Positions 11,070-20,279 of a DNA stretch of 64,000 nucleotides are shown here, piece after piece. Numbering within the stretch: the stretch's first letter is position 1; each line of letters starts with the position of its first letter. The DNA comes from VXLM01 sp965242665 (GTDB lineage Bacteria; Chloroflexota; Dehalococcoidia; Lucifugimonadales; VXLM01), in the NCBI GenBank assembly GCA_965242665.1, contig OZ251484.1, forward strand, positions 682,001 through 746,000. Reading direction: 5' to 3'. The translations under genes and the position numbers were made by a program. The notes beneath the pieces were generated by a model that saw only the letters and a program-made list of their open reading frames with translations, had not been told where the DNA came from and ran no database searches.

Positions 11070-11825
11070 ATGCTAGAGATTCGAGACCTGCGCGTTTCGA
11101 TAAACGGAACGGAAATCCTCAGAGGAATCGACTTGACGGTCGACGCTGGCGAGGTTCACGCCATCATGGGCCCTAATGGGAGCGGAAAGAGCACCTTGGC
11201 CAACGCAGTAGCGGGACGGCCTGGCTACGACGTTACTGACGGAGACATCCTGCTCGACGGCGAGAGCATCATCGATCGCACGCCGGATGAGCGCGCCCGC
11301 GCAGGCGTGTTCTTGGCGATGCAATACCCGGTAGAACTGCCCGGCGTACGGAACCGCCAGTTCCTGAAGGCGGCGCTCGACGCCGTGCGCGAGGATCGGG
11401 GCGAGCCAGAGATGTCCGCGCGCGATTTCGATACCCTCTACCGCCGCACGGCGGAGGAAATCGGTATGAGCCAGGATCTTTCACGGCGGAACGTGAACGA
11501 AGGCTTTTCTGGCGGGGAAAAGAAACGCAACGAGATCCTGCAACTCGCCATCCTCGAACCGAGACTGGCGCTGCTCGACGAGACAGACTCCGGCCTGGAC
11601 ATCGACGCGCTCCGCACCATCGCGGCGGGCGTCAACCACATGCGCGATCCAGGCCGCGGATTCGTACTCGTGACGCACTATCAGCGCATCTTGAACTACA
11701 TCGCGCCAGACCGCGTTCACGTGCTCGTAGACGGGAAGATCGTGCGACAGGGCGGAAGCGAGCTGGCAAACGAGCTAGAGCGGCTGGGGTACAAAGGCGC
11801 GCTGGAGACGGCGGCAAGCGGGTAG
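11070..11825 (+). CDS. sufC: Fe-S cluster assembly ATPase SufC
   Basis: 251 residues, the standard length. It is the ABC-type ATPase that drives conformational change in the SufBCD complex. It has Walker A GPNGSGKST (~res 32-40), the SufC-type signature FSGGEKKRNE and Walker B ALLDETDSGLD. It is soluble and has no membrane partner gene, as expected for SufC. It sits between sufB and sufD. Confidence 0.97.
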   Translation: MLEIRDLRVSINGTEILRGIDLTVDAGEVHAIMGPNGSGKSTLANAVAGRPGYDVTDGDILLDGESIIDRTPDERARAGVFLAMQYPVELPGVRNRQFLKAALDAVREDRGEPEMSARDFDTLYRRTAEEIGMSQDLSRRNVNEGFSGGEKKRNEILQLAILEPRLALLDETDSGLDIDALRTIAAGVNHMRDPGRGFVLVTHYQRILNYIAPDRVHVLVDGKIVRQGGSELANELERLGYKGALETAASG

Positions 11826-11905
11826 AGATGATCGATGACGAGAGATTGGCGCTACTACAAGCAGACCCATGACCCCAAGCCTCATGAACATGCGAGTTCC
11901 CTCTA

Positions 11906-13237
11906 GTGAACGTTTACGATAGGAAGATGACGACGAGAACACGAGAACAGCGATACGAGCGGTACAAAGCCGACTTTCTGGCGTTCATGGAGTCTGCGAA
12001 CGGGCCTGCGTGGCTGAAGAACCTGCGAGGGCGCGGATTCGCGGCGTTCGACCGCGTCGGTCTGCCGGTGCGGCAGCGAGGGAACGAGAATTGGAAGTAC
12101 ACGAACCTCTTGCCGCTGGCAAACACGGTGTTCGAGTATCCAACGCGGCCGGGAAGCATCGACGCAGGCCAGCTCGCGTCTCTAGCGCCAATATCCGATG
12201 ATTGGATCGAGTTGGTATTCGTAGATGGACGCTACGTACGTGAACTCTCTCGAAGCTTGGATCGCAGCGGTGCGGTCGCAGGCAACCTGGGAGACGTCGT
12301 CGAAGTCGGCGCCAACGGGGTCGGAGAAGCGTTTGGCGGCACGGCAGATGTCGAGTCGGACGGATTCACGGCGTTGAACACAGCGTTCACGGGCGACGCC
12401 GCAGTCGTGAAACTGCCTCCGAACGGCGCCGCCCCACCCATCCACCTCGTGTTCGTGACGACGGATCATGCAGAGAACATCGCTACGCACCCGCGGACGC
12501 TGGTCGACGCGGGGCCCGAGAGCGCTTGCACCGTCGTCGAGAGCTACGTCGGAGTGACAGACTCCACGTACTTCACGAACTCGGTGAGCGAGATCATCTT
12601 GGGGCCGGGCGCTCGGATGGAGCACTACCGGCTGATGATGGACTCGCCCAATGCATACCATATCGGCAGCACGCCGGTGCGGCTTGGAGACGATAGCTCG
12701 TTCACCTCCCTGTCGTTCGCCCGGGGCGGGCGCATCGCACGGAACGGCTTGCGCGTGATGTTGGACGCACCCGGCAGCTCGTGCACGGTGAGCGGCCTGT
12801 ACTACACCACCGGCACGCAGCATATCGACAACCATATCGTGATCGACCATCTCAAGCCGCGCACGAGCAGCGACTTGTACTTCAAAGGAATTCTCGACGA
12901 CCGATCGAGGGCAGTCTTCAGCGGCGGGGTGATCGTCCATCCCAACGCTCAGAAGAGCGAGGCGTATCAGAAGGATCAAAACCTCTTGCTTTCAGAAGGC
13001 GCGCGGATCAATACCAAGCCGATGTTGGAAATATACGCCGACGACATTCAGGCGACGCACGGAGCCACCGCGGGCGCAATGGCGGACGAGGCGATCTTCT
13101 ATATGCGGAGCCGAGGGATCGACGAGGAGGTCGCGCGCCGCCTGCTCGTGCACGGCTTCGCAAAGGAGATCGTCGACCGCGTCGCACTCGAACCACTGCG
13201 AACGCACGTAGACAGGTTGTTCGCCGCTGGGCCGTAG
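11906..13237 (+). CDS. sufD: Fe-S cluster assembly protein SufD
   Basis: 443 residues with the SufB/SufD core fold in the C-terminal half (HIDNHIVIDHLKP, the FKGILDD-RAVFSG segment and the RGI..EVARRLL..GFA ending typical of SufD). It is the second scaffold subunit of SufBC2D. The start at 11906 is GTG; an in-frame ATG at 11927 gives a protein seven residues shorter, and neither has a well-spaced ribosome-binding site. It lies 80 nt after sufC. Confidence 0.93.
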   Translation: MNVYDRKMTTRTREQRYERYKADFLAFMESANGPAWLKNLRGRGFAAFDRVGLPVRQRGNENWKYTNLLPLANTVFEYPTRPGSIDAGQLASLAPISDDWIELVFVDGRYVRELSRSLDRSGAVAGNLGDVVEVGANGVGEAFGGTADVESDGFTALNTAFTGDAAVVKLPPNGAAPPIHLVFVTTDHAENIATHPRTLVDAGPESACTVVESYVGVTDSTYFTNSVSEIILGPGARMEHYRLMMDSPNAYHIGSTPVRLGDDSSFTSLSFARGGRIARNGLRVMLDAPGSSCTVSGLYYTTGTQHIDNHIVIDHLKPRTSSDLYFKGILDDRSRAVFSGGVIVHPNAQKSEAYQKDQNLLLSEGARINTKPMLEIYADDIQATHGATAGAMADEAIFYMRSRGIDEEVARRLLVHGFAKEIVDRVALEPLRTHVDRLFAAGP

Positions 13238-13289
13238 CCGCGACCCAGCAATCTAAACGGCGAAATTTCAAGCAAATAGGATATGAGAG

Positions 13290-14233
13290 ATGCGTGTGTG
13301 GATCACATTGGGTCTTGCACTTACGGCGTCAGCGCTTTCATGCGGTGAAGGAACTACCGATGAGTCTATCCCTACGCCTACTCCCCCCCCCCGCAGTCCA
13401 CGGCGGTGTCCGCGCCCACGACTATACTCATACCTAGTTCGACTCCCATACCCATGACTACGAACACACCCACGCCAGTAGCGTCCCCAACGACCAAGCA
13501 GTATGAATCATGCGATGCTGCTGTGGCTGCAGGCGAGCCGCGCGTGCAGGGCAGCAAGGGTCCAGGATGGGGATTCCCCAAGTCCATGGTGCCGTCTGCC
13601 CGCGATGGAGACGGAGACGACGTCGTGTGTGAACTGGATGAATTACCCTCCGCGACACCCGTCCCCACCCCAACGGCCACACCTGTGCCCGTACCCACGG
13701 TTACGAACACACCCACGCCCACGACGACTCCCGACCCAACGGCTACGAATACTCCCACGCCCACAGCGATTCCCAACCCAACGGCTACGAACACCCCCAT
13801 GCCCACAGCCACTTCCGTGCCCATTGCTACGAACACTCCCACGCCAGTAGCGTCCCCAACGACCAAGCGGTACGAATCATGCGATGCCGCCTCGGATGCA
13901 GGCGAGCCGCGCATGCAGGGCAGCAAGGGGCCCGGGTTGGGGTTCCCCAAATCCATGGTGCCGTCTGCCCGCGATGGAGACCAAGACGGCGTCGTGTGTG
14001 AACTGGATGAACTACCCTCTGCGACGCCTACGACGACTTCCAACCCAACGGCTACGAACACACCCACGCCAGTAGCGTCCCCAACGACCAAGCAGTACGA
14101 ATCATGCGATGCTGCTGTGGCTGCAGGCGAGCCGCGCGTGCAGGGCAGCAGCGGCAGAGGACGAGGATTCCCCCAAGCCATGGTGCCGTCTGCCCGCGAT
14201 GGAGACACGGACGGCGTCGTGTGTGAGCGATGA
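13290..14233 (+). CDS. Excalibur-domain lipoprotein, reading frame broken at a poly-C tract (13383-13392)
   Basis: Two frames join into one gene. From ATG 13290 a lipoprotein signal peptide is read (MRVWITLGLALTASALSC, lipobox ALSC) followed by a Thr/Pro linker. At a run of ten C (13383-13392) the frame is lost, and the remainder continues in another frame from about 13391 (usable GTG at 13406). One extra C would restore a continuous protein. The downstream part has three Excalibur calcium-binding domains, each with YESCDAA and an RDGDxDxVVCE loop, separated by TPTPT linkers. It was probably a surface lipoprotein. It interrupts the suf operon between sufD and sufU. The break could be a sequencing error, phase variation or a real mutation. 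Confidence 0.7.
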
Positions 14234-14263
14234 AGACTACAACCGTATGATAGGAAAAGGACA

Positions 14264-14710
14264 ATGATCGATTTGCAGGAGCTGTATCAAGAGATCGTAA
14301 TGGAGCACAATCGGAGACCCCGCAACCTCCGAAAGATAGACTCGCCGACGTGTACTTCACACGGCTTCAACCCATTCTGCGGGGACACCCTGACCCTCTA
14401 TTTGACCCTCGCCGATGACGTGGTGGAGGACGTGTCGTTCGAGGCTTCGGGGTGCGCGATCTCGATGGCATCCGCGTCTCTGATGACAATGGCAGTGAAG
14501 GGCAGAACAGTGGAGGAAGCGCACGCCGCCTTCGGGAAGTTCCACGACCTCGTAACGCACGGCGAGGGAGACGACGACTATGAGGAACTCGGAGACGTCG
14601 CAGCCCTGGGGGGAGTGAGGGCGTTTCCGACGCGAATCAAGTGCGCCACGCTCTCGTGGCACGCGCTTCGCGGAGCGTTGGCGGGCGACGACTCCGTCTC
14701 GACCGAGTAG
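14264..14710 (+). CDS. sufU: SufU-type Fe-S scaffold / sulfur-transfer protein (first copy)
   Basis: 148 residues of the IscU/SufU family. The three conserved Cys and the Asp are present: NPFCGD, ASGCAIS and RIKCATLSW. The segment between the second and third Cys (AHAAFGKFHDLV onward) is the longer SufU-type insertion, so a zinc-binding sulfur acceptor for SufS is more likely than a classic IscU scaffold. It lies 30 nt after the Excalibur gene, and its stop overlaps the ribosome-binding site of the Rrf2 gene. A second, more typical copy lies at the operon end. Confidence 0.88.
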   Translation: MIDLQELYQEIVMEHNRRPRNLRKIDSPTCTSHGFNPFCGDTLTLYLTLADDVVEDVSFEASGCAISMASASLMTMAVKGRTVEEAHAAFGKFHDLVTHGEGDDDYEELGDVAALGGVRAFPTRIKCATLSWHALRGALAGDDSVSTE

Positions 14711-14720
14711 GAGGCTGAAG

Positions 14721-15140
14721 ATGCACGTACCAATACAAGTGGATTACGGCGTGCGGGCGCTTGTAGATCTGGCGCAGAACGCGCAAGAGCGCTCCGTGCG
14801 CGCGTCCGACATTGCGAAACGCCAGGGAATCCCTCAGCAGTACCTCGCCCGGGTGATGCTCTCCCTCCGTCGCAATGGACTCACGAAAGCGCAGCGAGGT
14901 CCGGGGGGCGGTCACTCGCTGGCGCGCCCGCCGGCGGAGATCACGATGGGGGCGGTGATGAGTTGTTTGGGGAGTCCAGTGGTGTCGGTGACCTGCATGG
15001 ACGACACCGGGAATTGCCAGCAGTCCCCGTCCTGCGGGCAGCGGCCGGTATGGCAGGATGTGGAAGCAGCCATATGGAACGTACTGAACAGGACGACGAT
15101 ATCGGATATCGTGGATCGGATGCAGGCGGCAAGAACCTAA
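14721..15140 (+). CDS. Rrf2-family Fe-S sensing transcriptional regulator (IscR/SufR-like)
   Basis: 139 residues. An N-terminal winged helix (YGVRALVDLA, the IPQQYLARVML recognition region and GPGGGHSLARP wing) is typical of Rrf2. Three Cys at ~92, 99 and 105 match the cluster-ligand triad of IscR-type regulators, so it probably senses cellular Fe-S status. An AGGAGG (14709-14714) sits just before the ATG and overlaps the sufU stop. The dyad at 9445-9467 is a candidate binding site for control of its own operon. Confidence 0.9.
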   Translation: MHVPIQVDYGVRALVDLAQNAQERSVRASDIAKRQGIPQQYLARVMLSLRRNGLTKAQRGPGGGHSLARPPAEITMGAVMSCLGSPVVSVTCMDDTGNCQQSPSCGQRPVWQDVEAAIWNVLNRTTISDIVDRMQAART

Positions 15141-15193
15141 TGAAGCCACCGCATAGGACGGCACCGGTGAAAGCCACAGAGGATGTTCATCAC

Positions 15194-16459
15194 ATGGAAA
15201 CGATTACCGCAAAGACCACGAGCCCCCTGGACGTATGGAAGCTGCGAGAAGACTTCCCCATTCTGTCTCGCGTGGTAAACGGCAAACCGTTGGTGTACCT
15301 AGACAATGCGGCGACGACTCAGAAGCCGCGGTCCGTCATCCAATCGTTGGTGGACTACTATGAGAACTTCAACGCCAACGTGCACCGCGGCGTGCATACA
15401 CTGAGCATGGAAGCCACGGACAAGACGGAGGCGGCCCGGAGGAAAGTCGCCGACTTCATCAACGCGGAAGAACCGGAAACCATCATATGGACGAGGAACG
15501 CGACGGAGGGCATGAACTTGGTCGCATATGGGTGGGGGCGGGCGAACATCGAGGCCGGCGACGAGATCGTCACGACCCGGATGGAGCACCATAGCAACCT
15601 GGTGCCGTGGCAAGAGATTGCGGCAGAACGCGGCGCGGTCATTCGGTTCCTGCCACTCGCAGCAGACGGGTCGCTCGACCTTGCCGACGTGGACAGCATC
15701 ATCACCGACAAGACGAAACTGCTGGCGTTCACACACGTATCGAACTCTCTAGGGACGATCAATCCTGCGCAGTACTTGACAGAAAAGGCCCGCGCGGCAG
15801 GAGCGGTCGTTCTCGTGGATGGCGCGCAGAGCGTCCCGCACATGCCAGTGGACGTGCAGGAGATCGGGTGCGACTTCCTAGCCTTTTCCGGACACAAGAT
15901 GATGGGGCCGACCGGCATCGGCGCCCTCTACGGTCGACGAGATCTGCTGGAGCAAATGCAGCCGTTTCTCACCGGAGGCGAGATGGTGCTGCAGGTGACC
16001 TACGAGTCTGCATCGTGGGCGGGTCTGCCCTGGAAGTTCGAGGCCGGAACCCCAAATATCGCGGACTCCATCGGCATGGGAGCGGCCGTGGACTATCTGT
16101 CATCGGTTGGAATGGACAACGTTCGAGAGCACGAGAAGCGAATCACCAAATACGCGCTGGATCGCTTCGAGGAAATCGAAGAAGTGGACGTATTCGGCCC
16201 GCGCGGCCCAGACCTGCGCGGCGCGGTTATATCATTCCACAACAGCGAGGTTCATCCACACGACCTAGGAACGTACCTCGACCAGCAAGGTATCGCAGTA
16301 CGCACAGGGCACCACTGTACCATGCCTCTCATGACGTCGTTGGGCGTTCCTGCGACCGCGCGCGCGTCGTTCTACGTGTACAACACCGAGGAAGAAGTGG
16401 ACGCGTTGGTTGACGGAGTGCGCGGCGCATTTCGATACTTTTGCCATGGAAGGCCCTAG
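15194..16459 (+). CDS. sufS: Cysteine desulfurase SufS
   Basis: 421 residues from ATG 15194; class V PLP aminotransferase fold. It removes sulfur from cysteine as a persulfide and passes it to SufU. The PLP lysine is in SGHKMMGPTG (~res 235) and the persulfide Cys in RTGHHCTMPLM (~res 375), the group II arrangement. AGAGGA lies 10 nt before ATG 15194. An in-frame ATG at 15140, overlapping the regulator's stop as TAATG, would add 18 residues. The 3' end overlaps the next sufU by 14 nt. Confidence 0.95.
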   Translation: METITAKTTSPLDVWKLREDFPILSRVVNGKPLVYLDNAATTQKPRSVIQSLVDYYENFNANVHRGVHTLSMEATDKTEAARRKVADFINAEEPETIIWTRNATEGMNLVAYGWGRANIEAGDEIVTTRMEHHSNLVPWQEIAAERGAVIRFLPLAADGSLDLADVDSIITDKTKLLAFTHVSNSLGTINPAQYLTEKARAAGAVVLVDGAQSVPHMPVDVQEIGCDFLAFSGHKMMGPTGIGALYGRRDLLEQMQPFLTGGEMVLQVTYESASWAGLPWKFEAGTPNIADSIGMGAAVDYLSSVGMDNVREHEKRITKYALDRFEEIEEVDVFGPRGPDLRGAVISFHNSEVHPHDLGTYLDQQGIAVRTGHHCTMPLMTSLGVPATARASFYVYNTEEEVDALVDGVRGAFRYFCHGRP

Positions 16460-16889
16460 ACTAGACGAACTGTACGGTGACGCCATCCTCGATCACCGGC
16501 GCAATCCGCGGAACTACAAGGCGATCGAGTCTCCCGACGCCTCGGCGAAGGCAGTCAACCCATTCTGCGGCGACGAGGTGGAGATCCAGATCGCATTTTC
16601 GGACGGGCGGGTCTCCGACGTCGGCGCGCAGGCGGTTGGGTGCTCGATCAATCAGTCGACCGCGTCCATGCTCTCGGAAGTCGTGATCGGAAAGACCCCC
16701 GGCGAGATTCGTCATATCGCCGCCGTCTTCGAAGACATGATGGACGGGGCGTGTCCGTCGCCTGGGGACGCAGCGGCCATGCTCGAATTGCCGGCGCTGC
16801 GGGGGGTTCGGGAATATCCGGTGCGCATCAAGTGCGCGCTGTTGGCGTGGTCCGCTGTGGAGGATGCGCTGGATGCGCCAGGTGTGTGA
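16446..16889 (+). CDS. sufU: SufU-type Fe-S assembly protein (second copy)
   Basis: 147 residues from ATG 16446, inside the end of sufS, so translation is probably coupled. It has the SufU start (LDELYGDAILDHRRNPRN), NPFCGD, VGCSIN and RIKCALLAW, giving all three metal/sulfur Cys. Its gene position directly after sufS matches the standard sufS-sufU pair and suggests this copy is the main sulfur acceptor. It is only moderately similar to the copy at 14264-14710. Confidence 0.93.
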   Translation: MEGPRLDELYGDAILDHRRNPRNYKAIESPDASAKAVNPFCGDEVEIQIAFSDGRVSDVGAQAVGCSINQSTASMLSEVVIGKTPGEIRHIAAVFEDMMDGACPSPGDAAAMLELPALRGVREYPVRIKCALLAWSAVEDALDAPGV

Positions 16890-17285
16890 TGAGCTGTCCT
16901 ACGACGATGGGTAGACGGGTAGCGCAACTCGGAAGGAAGACCTAGCTTCGTCGTAATCGAACTCACGGGCAGGAGATCCGGTTTTTGTCATTCAGCGGCG
17001 AATCTTTGGCGGCTCGGTTCCTATGCACTCAGCGAGTCTCAGTTCTCTGGGAAATTCGCCTATTTCGGGCAGGCACGTGATATGTGCTTCCTCTTGGGGT
17101 CCAGATGATGTTTCTCAATTCCCAGTTGAGGGCCCGGATAGATGACTATCTCCACGCGGTCTGGGTACGAGTATACCCTCATTGGTTCGGGATTGCCGTC
17201 GTATGAGCGACGCTACACGGCGTTGACGACGGCTTCTCAATGGCGTCCACTTGCTTGTACGTTGAGCGCCCGTCTGCCGTCCCGA
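16890..17285. other. 396-nt intergenic region without recognised content
   Basis: It separates the convergent ends of the suf operon and cysS. I see only an 8-bp inverted repeat (TACGACGA 16900-16907, TCGTCGTA 16948-16955) with a 40-nt spacer. There is no T-run terminator, RNA gene or plausible coding frame. Confidence 0.5.
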
Positions 17286-18641
17286 TCACCCACGTTTCCA
17301 CGTAGTTCCGGACGGGCCGTCTTCGAGAATGTAGCCAAGATCGGAGAGTCGGTCGCGGATCGAGTCTGCGATGTCGTACTGTTTGTTCTTGCGGAGAGCG
17401 GCGCGTGTTTCGATGAACAGATCCAGGAGAGGGCCCACGTCTCCATCCTGAGACTCCTCAAGGGTGAGGCCGAGCACTCCGGCGAGTTCTTGGAGTACGG
17501 AGCGAGCCTCCGAGATGTCTCGTCCTTCTCCGCGCGCGCGATTCATTTCGCGGGACATGTCGAACAGAACGGCCAGGGCGCGTGGAGTGTTGAGATCGTC
17601 GTCCATCGCGTCGACGAACCTCTCGCGGAACCCCGACGCATCCAGAGGTTCTCCGCGGGCATCCTCGTTTTCAGCCGCCGCCGCGCGCCGGAGGCGCTCT
17701 GCCGCGCGTTCGTGAGCTTCGACGACATCCTCGCGGTACACGAGAGGCGACCTATAGTGGGAATTTAGGAAGAACAGCCTCAGGGCGTCTGAAGAGTGTC
17801 GTCCCATGGCATCTCCGAGGGTTACGATATTGCCAATCGACTTGCTCATCTTCTCATCGCCCAGCTCGACCATGCCGTTGTGGATCCAGAACTGCGCCAT
17901 TGGGGCGCGTCCGGTGCAAGATTCGGTTTGAGCGATCTCATTTTCGTGATGCGGAAAGACGAGGTCTTGTCCCCCGCCGTGAATGTCGATCGTCTCTCCC
18001 AAGTACTTTGCGGCCATAGCGCTGCATTCGATATGCCACCCCGGCCTGCCCTTCCCCCAGGGGCTGTCCCATGCGGGTTCGCCGTGCTTCTGTGCTTTCC
18101 ACAAGGCAAAGTCGAGGCCGTCCCGCTTCCTCTCGTCTCTTTCGATGCGTTCGCCAACGCGCATACTCTCGACGTCTCTTCGGCTGAGCCTGCCGTAATC
18201 AGGGGCGCTGCGGACATGGAAATAGACGTCTCCGCCCACTTCGTATGCGTGTTCCTTGTCGATGAGAGTTTGGATCATTTCGACGATCTTTGGAATTTCC
18301 TCCGTAGCCCTGGGATACAAGTCCGCCGGCAGGACGTTGAGGAACTTCATCTGCCGTGCGTAGAGCTGGATATTGCGTTCTGCCAACTCGGTTACCGATA
18401 CGCCCTCACGCGCCGCGCGGTCGATCATCTTATCGTCCACGTCGGTGAAGTTTTCGACGAACTTGACTGCGTATCCGCGAAACACCAGGTATCTGCGGAG
18501 CGTGTCGAAGACGACGGCACGCATGGCGTGTCCGACGTGCGCCTCGGAGTAAGGAGTGAGGCCGCAGACGTACATTCGAACCACGCCGTCGATGGGAGTG
18601 AATTCTTCTACTGTGCGGGAGAGAGTGCTGTAGAGCCTCAT
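17286..18641 (-). CDS. cysS: Cysteine--tRNA ligase
   Basis: 451 residues, normal length. A class I aminoacyl-tRNA synthetase that charges tRNA-Cys. The signature regions are YVCGLTPYSEAHVGHA (HIGH-like), WHIECSA and FPHHENE (zinc site) and EKMSKSIGN (KMSKS). Its ATG overlaps the ispF stop by 4 nt, so ispD-ispF-cysS is one minus-strand operon. Confidence 0.97.
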   Translation of the reverse strand: MRLYSTLSRTVEEFTPIDGVVRMYVCGLTPYSEAHVGHAMRAVVFDTLRRYLVFRGYAVKFVENFTDVDDKMIDRAAREGVSVTELAERNIQLYARQMKFLNVLPADLYPRATEEIPKIVEMIQTLIDKEHAYEVGGDVYFHVRSAPDYGRLSRRDVESMRVGERIERDERKRDGLDFALWKAQKHGEPAWDSPWGKGRPGWHIECSAMAAKYLGETIDIHGGGQDLVFPHHENEIAQTESCTGRAPMAQFWIHNGMVELGDEKMSKSIGNIVTLGDAMGRHSSDALRLFFLNSHYRSPLVYREDVVEAHERAAERLRRAAAAENEDARGEPLDASGFRERFVDAMDDDLNTPRALAVLFDMSREMNRARGEGRDISEARSVLQELAGVLGLTLEESQDGDVGPLLDLFIETRAALRKNKQYDIADSIRDRLSDLGYILEDGPSGTTWKRG

Positions 18642-19120
18642 TGGATCGATTCTAGGGTCGCTATCGCAAGCGCAGCTATGCCCTCGCGCCGCCCGGCGAA
18701 GCCGAGCCCATCGGTCGTCGTAGCTTTCACGTTGACGGAGTCAGCGCCCAGTCCAAGGCATACCGATAGCATTTCTTCCATTTTCTCTACGTACGGGGCA
18801 AGCCGCGGCTCTTCTGCCACAATTGTAGCATCCACGTATGCTACCTGCCAACCGGCCGCGGCGATTTTCTCCTTCGCGGCGCGGAGCAAGTCCATGCTGT
18901 CTGCGCCCTCGTAGGCGGAGTCGCTCGATGGGAAGTGTGCGCCAATGTCACCCAATCCAGCGCCGCCAATCGCCGCGTCTATGACAGCGTGTGCGAGAAC
19001 ATCCCCATCGCTATGAGCGTCGGAGCCACGGTCGTACGGCACCCTCACGCCTCCAAGCACGAGCGGCCGCCCCGGTACGAGGGGATGTACGTCGAATCCA
19101 ACGCCGGAACGAACGCTCAC
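18638..19120 (-). CDS. ispF: 2-C-methyl-D-erythritol 2,4-cyclodiphosphate synthase IspF
   Basis: 160 residues. It catalyses the cyclising step of the MEP isoprenoid pathway. It has the start motif GVGFDVHPL with the metal-binding DxH, the central SDGDVLAHAVIDA and the C-terminal KATTTDGLGF segment. It overlaps ispD upstream and cysS downstream by 4 nt each (ATGA junctions). Confidence 0.97.
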   Translation of the reverse strand: MSVRSGVGFDVHPLVPGRPLVLGGVRVPYDRGSDAHSDGDVLAHAVIDAAIGGAGLGDIGAHFPSSDSAYEGADSMDLLRAAKEKIAAAGWQVAYVDATIVAEEPRLAPYVEKMEEMLSVCLGLGADSVNVKATTTDGLGFAGRREGIAALAIATLESIQ

Positions 19121-19815
19121 GATGCCTCCGCACCCATGCGCGACCGAAGGATGGCCTCGGCGATGGAAAGGTCGTCCGGAGTTGTAATTTTGAGGTTCTG
19201 GTAGTCCCCCATGAATATCGTTACCTCTCGTCCAAGCATTTCGATCATCATCGCATCGTCGGTTACGTCGTCATCAATGCTTCGATGGGCCGCCTCGAGC
19301 AGTCTTGCATCGAAGACCTGCGGCGTTTGAACCGACCACAGCCCCTGCCGGGGAACGGTATTGAGGACGACCATAGCGGAGTTTGCCCTCTTGATCGTGT
19401 CCTTGACGGGAACGGCGGCGACGGCGGCGGGATAGATGGATGCCGCTCGAACGGCTCTGCGCATGAGCGCCCCACTGATGAGCGGCCTCGCGCCGTCGTG
19501 GACGAGGATACGCGCCGCGCCACCTATATAGTCGAACGCAGCGCACACAGAATCTTGGCGGCGCGGCCCGCCGATGCAGACCTCGATCGCCTTGCCCCCA
19601 GGGTTGCGGCTGACGACGGCGCGAACTGCATCGACGTTGTGCTCGGAGGCGACGACGACGACGCGGCCGACCGACGGGGTTTCCCGCAGGCGGTCGAGAC
19701 TATACGCCAGTAGCGGACGCCCCAGGAGCGGAGCAACGACCTTGTCGACGCCGTTCATTCGCGCGCTGCTGCCCGCGCCGAGAAGTATCGCAGCGATCCC
19801 CGCTTCTTCGGACAT
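19117..19815 (-). CDS. ispD: 2-C-methyl-D-erythritol 4-phosphate cytidylyltransferase IspD
   Basis: 232 residues. It transfers CMP to MEP. The N-terminal nucleotide loop is LLGAGSSARM, followed by the DGARP motif (LVHDGARPL) and PVKDTIK, all typical of IspD. It is the first gene of the ispD-ispF-cysS operon. Confidence 0.96.
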   Translation of the reverse strand: MSEEAGIAAILLGAGSSARMNGVDKVVAPLLGRPLLAYSLDRLRETPSVGRVVVVASEHNVDAVRAVVSRNPGGKAIEVCIGGPRRQDSVCAAFDYIGGAARILVHDGARPLISGALMRRAVRAASIYPAAVAAVPVKDTIKRANSAMVVLNTVPRQGLWSVQTPQVFDARLLEAAHRSIDDDVTDDAMMIEMLGREVTIFMGDYQNLKITTPDDLSIAEAILRSRMGAEAS

Positions 19816-19953
19816 GGAGCCCCTCGCAGATCAGTCAGTTCCGACGGAATTTGGTAGTATGATACATCCGTACAAATCACTATTGAACCGTTGCGACAGG
19901 GAGTTCCGTTCGTTTGCCGCGGCGGATTTCCCCATATCGAAAATCTACTTCCC

Positions 19954-20046
19954 TCACTCCCACCACCTCGTCACTCCCACCACCTCGTCACTCCCACTAC
20001 CTCCGTCATTCCCACCACCTCCGTCATTCCCGCGAAGGCGGGAATC
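19954..20046 (+). repeat. REP-type array: tandem ~17-bp units ending in a palindrome
   Basis: Four degenerate units of the form TCACTCCCACCACCTCG run into the palindrome ATTCCCGCGAAGGCGGGAAT (20026-20045), a 7-bp stem with a short loop. Related palindromes lie near 32290, 40556, 44898 and 61490, always between genes. Confidence 0.8.
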
Positions 20047-20099
20047 CAGCGGTCTGCGGCTGACACGCATCCATAGGAATACCCCCGCCTCGACAAAGG

Positions 20100-20128
20100 A
20101 GACGGAACCCCTTGTTGCGGTTCCGTCT
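20100..20128. terminator. Perfect 10-bp hairpin, probable bidirectional terminator
   Basis: AGACGGAACC (20100-20109) pairs with GGTTCCGTCT (20119-20128) around a 9-nt loop. It sits between the minus-strand ispD operon and the 3' end of the next minus-strand gene. The flanks are A/T-rich on one side (AATATATT) but there is no clean T-run, so the terminator role is tentative. Confidence 0.45.
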
Positions 20129-20279
20129 AATATATTCGCATGGCAACTCCAAGCGACACGTCCGAAGCCGCCGCGATCCAAGGGCAACCCACTGCCGGGA
20201 AAACCGAACGAAGCCAGGTCCGTTCCCCTGTCAATGCGAGATCCGGAATCTCGCCCCCCAACCCATCAGGCGCGTCTGC

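Noticed and set aside
13660..13860. Short tandem repeats considered as a CRISPR-like array
   Set aside because: The units encode Thr/Pro linker codons in frame, vary in length and have no unique spacers.
16890..17285. Possible RNA gene in the gap between suf and cysS
   Set aside because: No tRNA-like arms, T-loop or stable fold recognised; only one weak inverted repeat.
17796..18914. 372-codon plus-strand frame
   Set aside because: Lies across cysS and ispF, both certain on the other strand.
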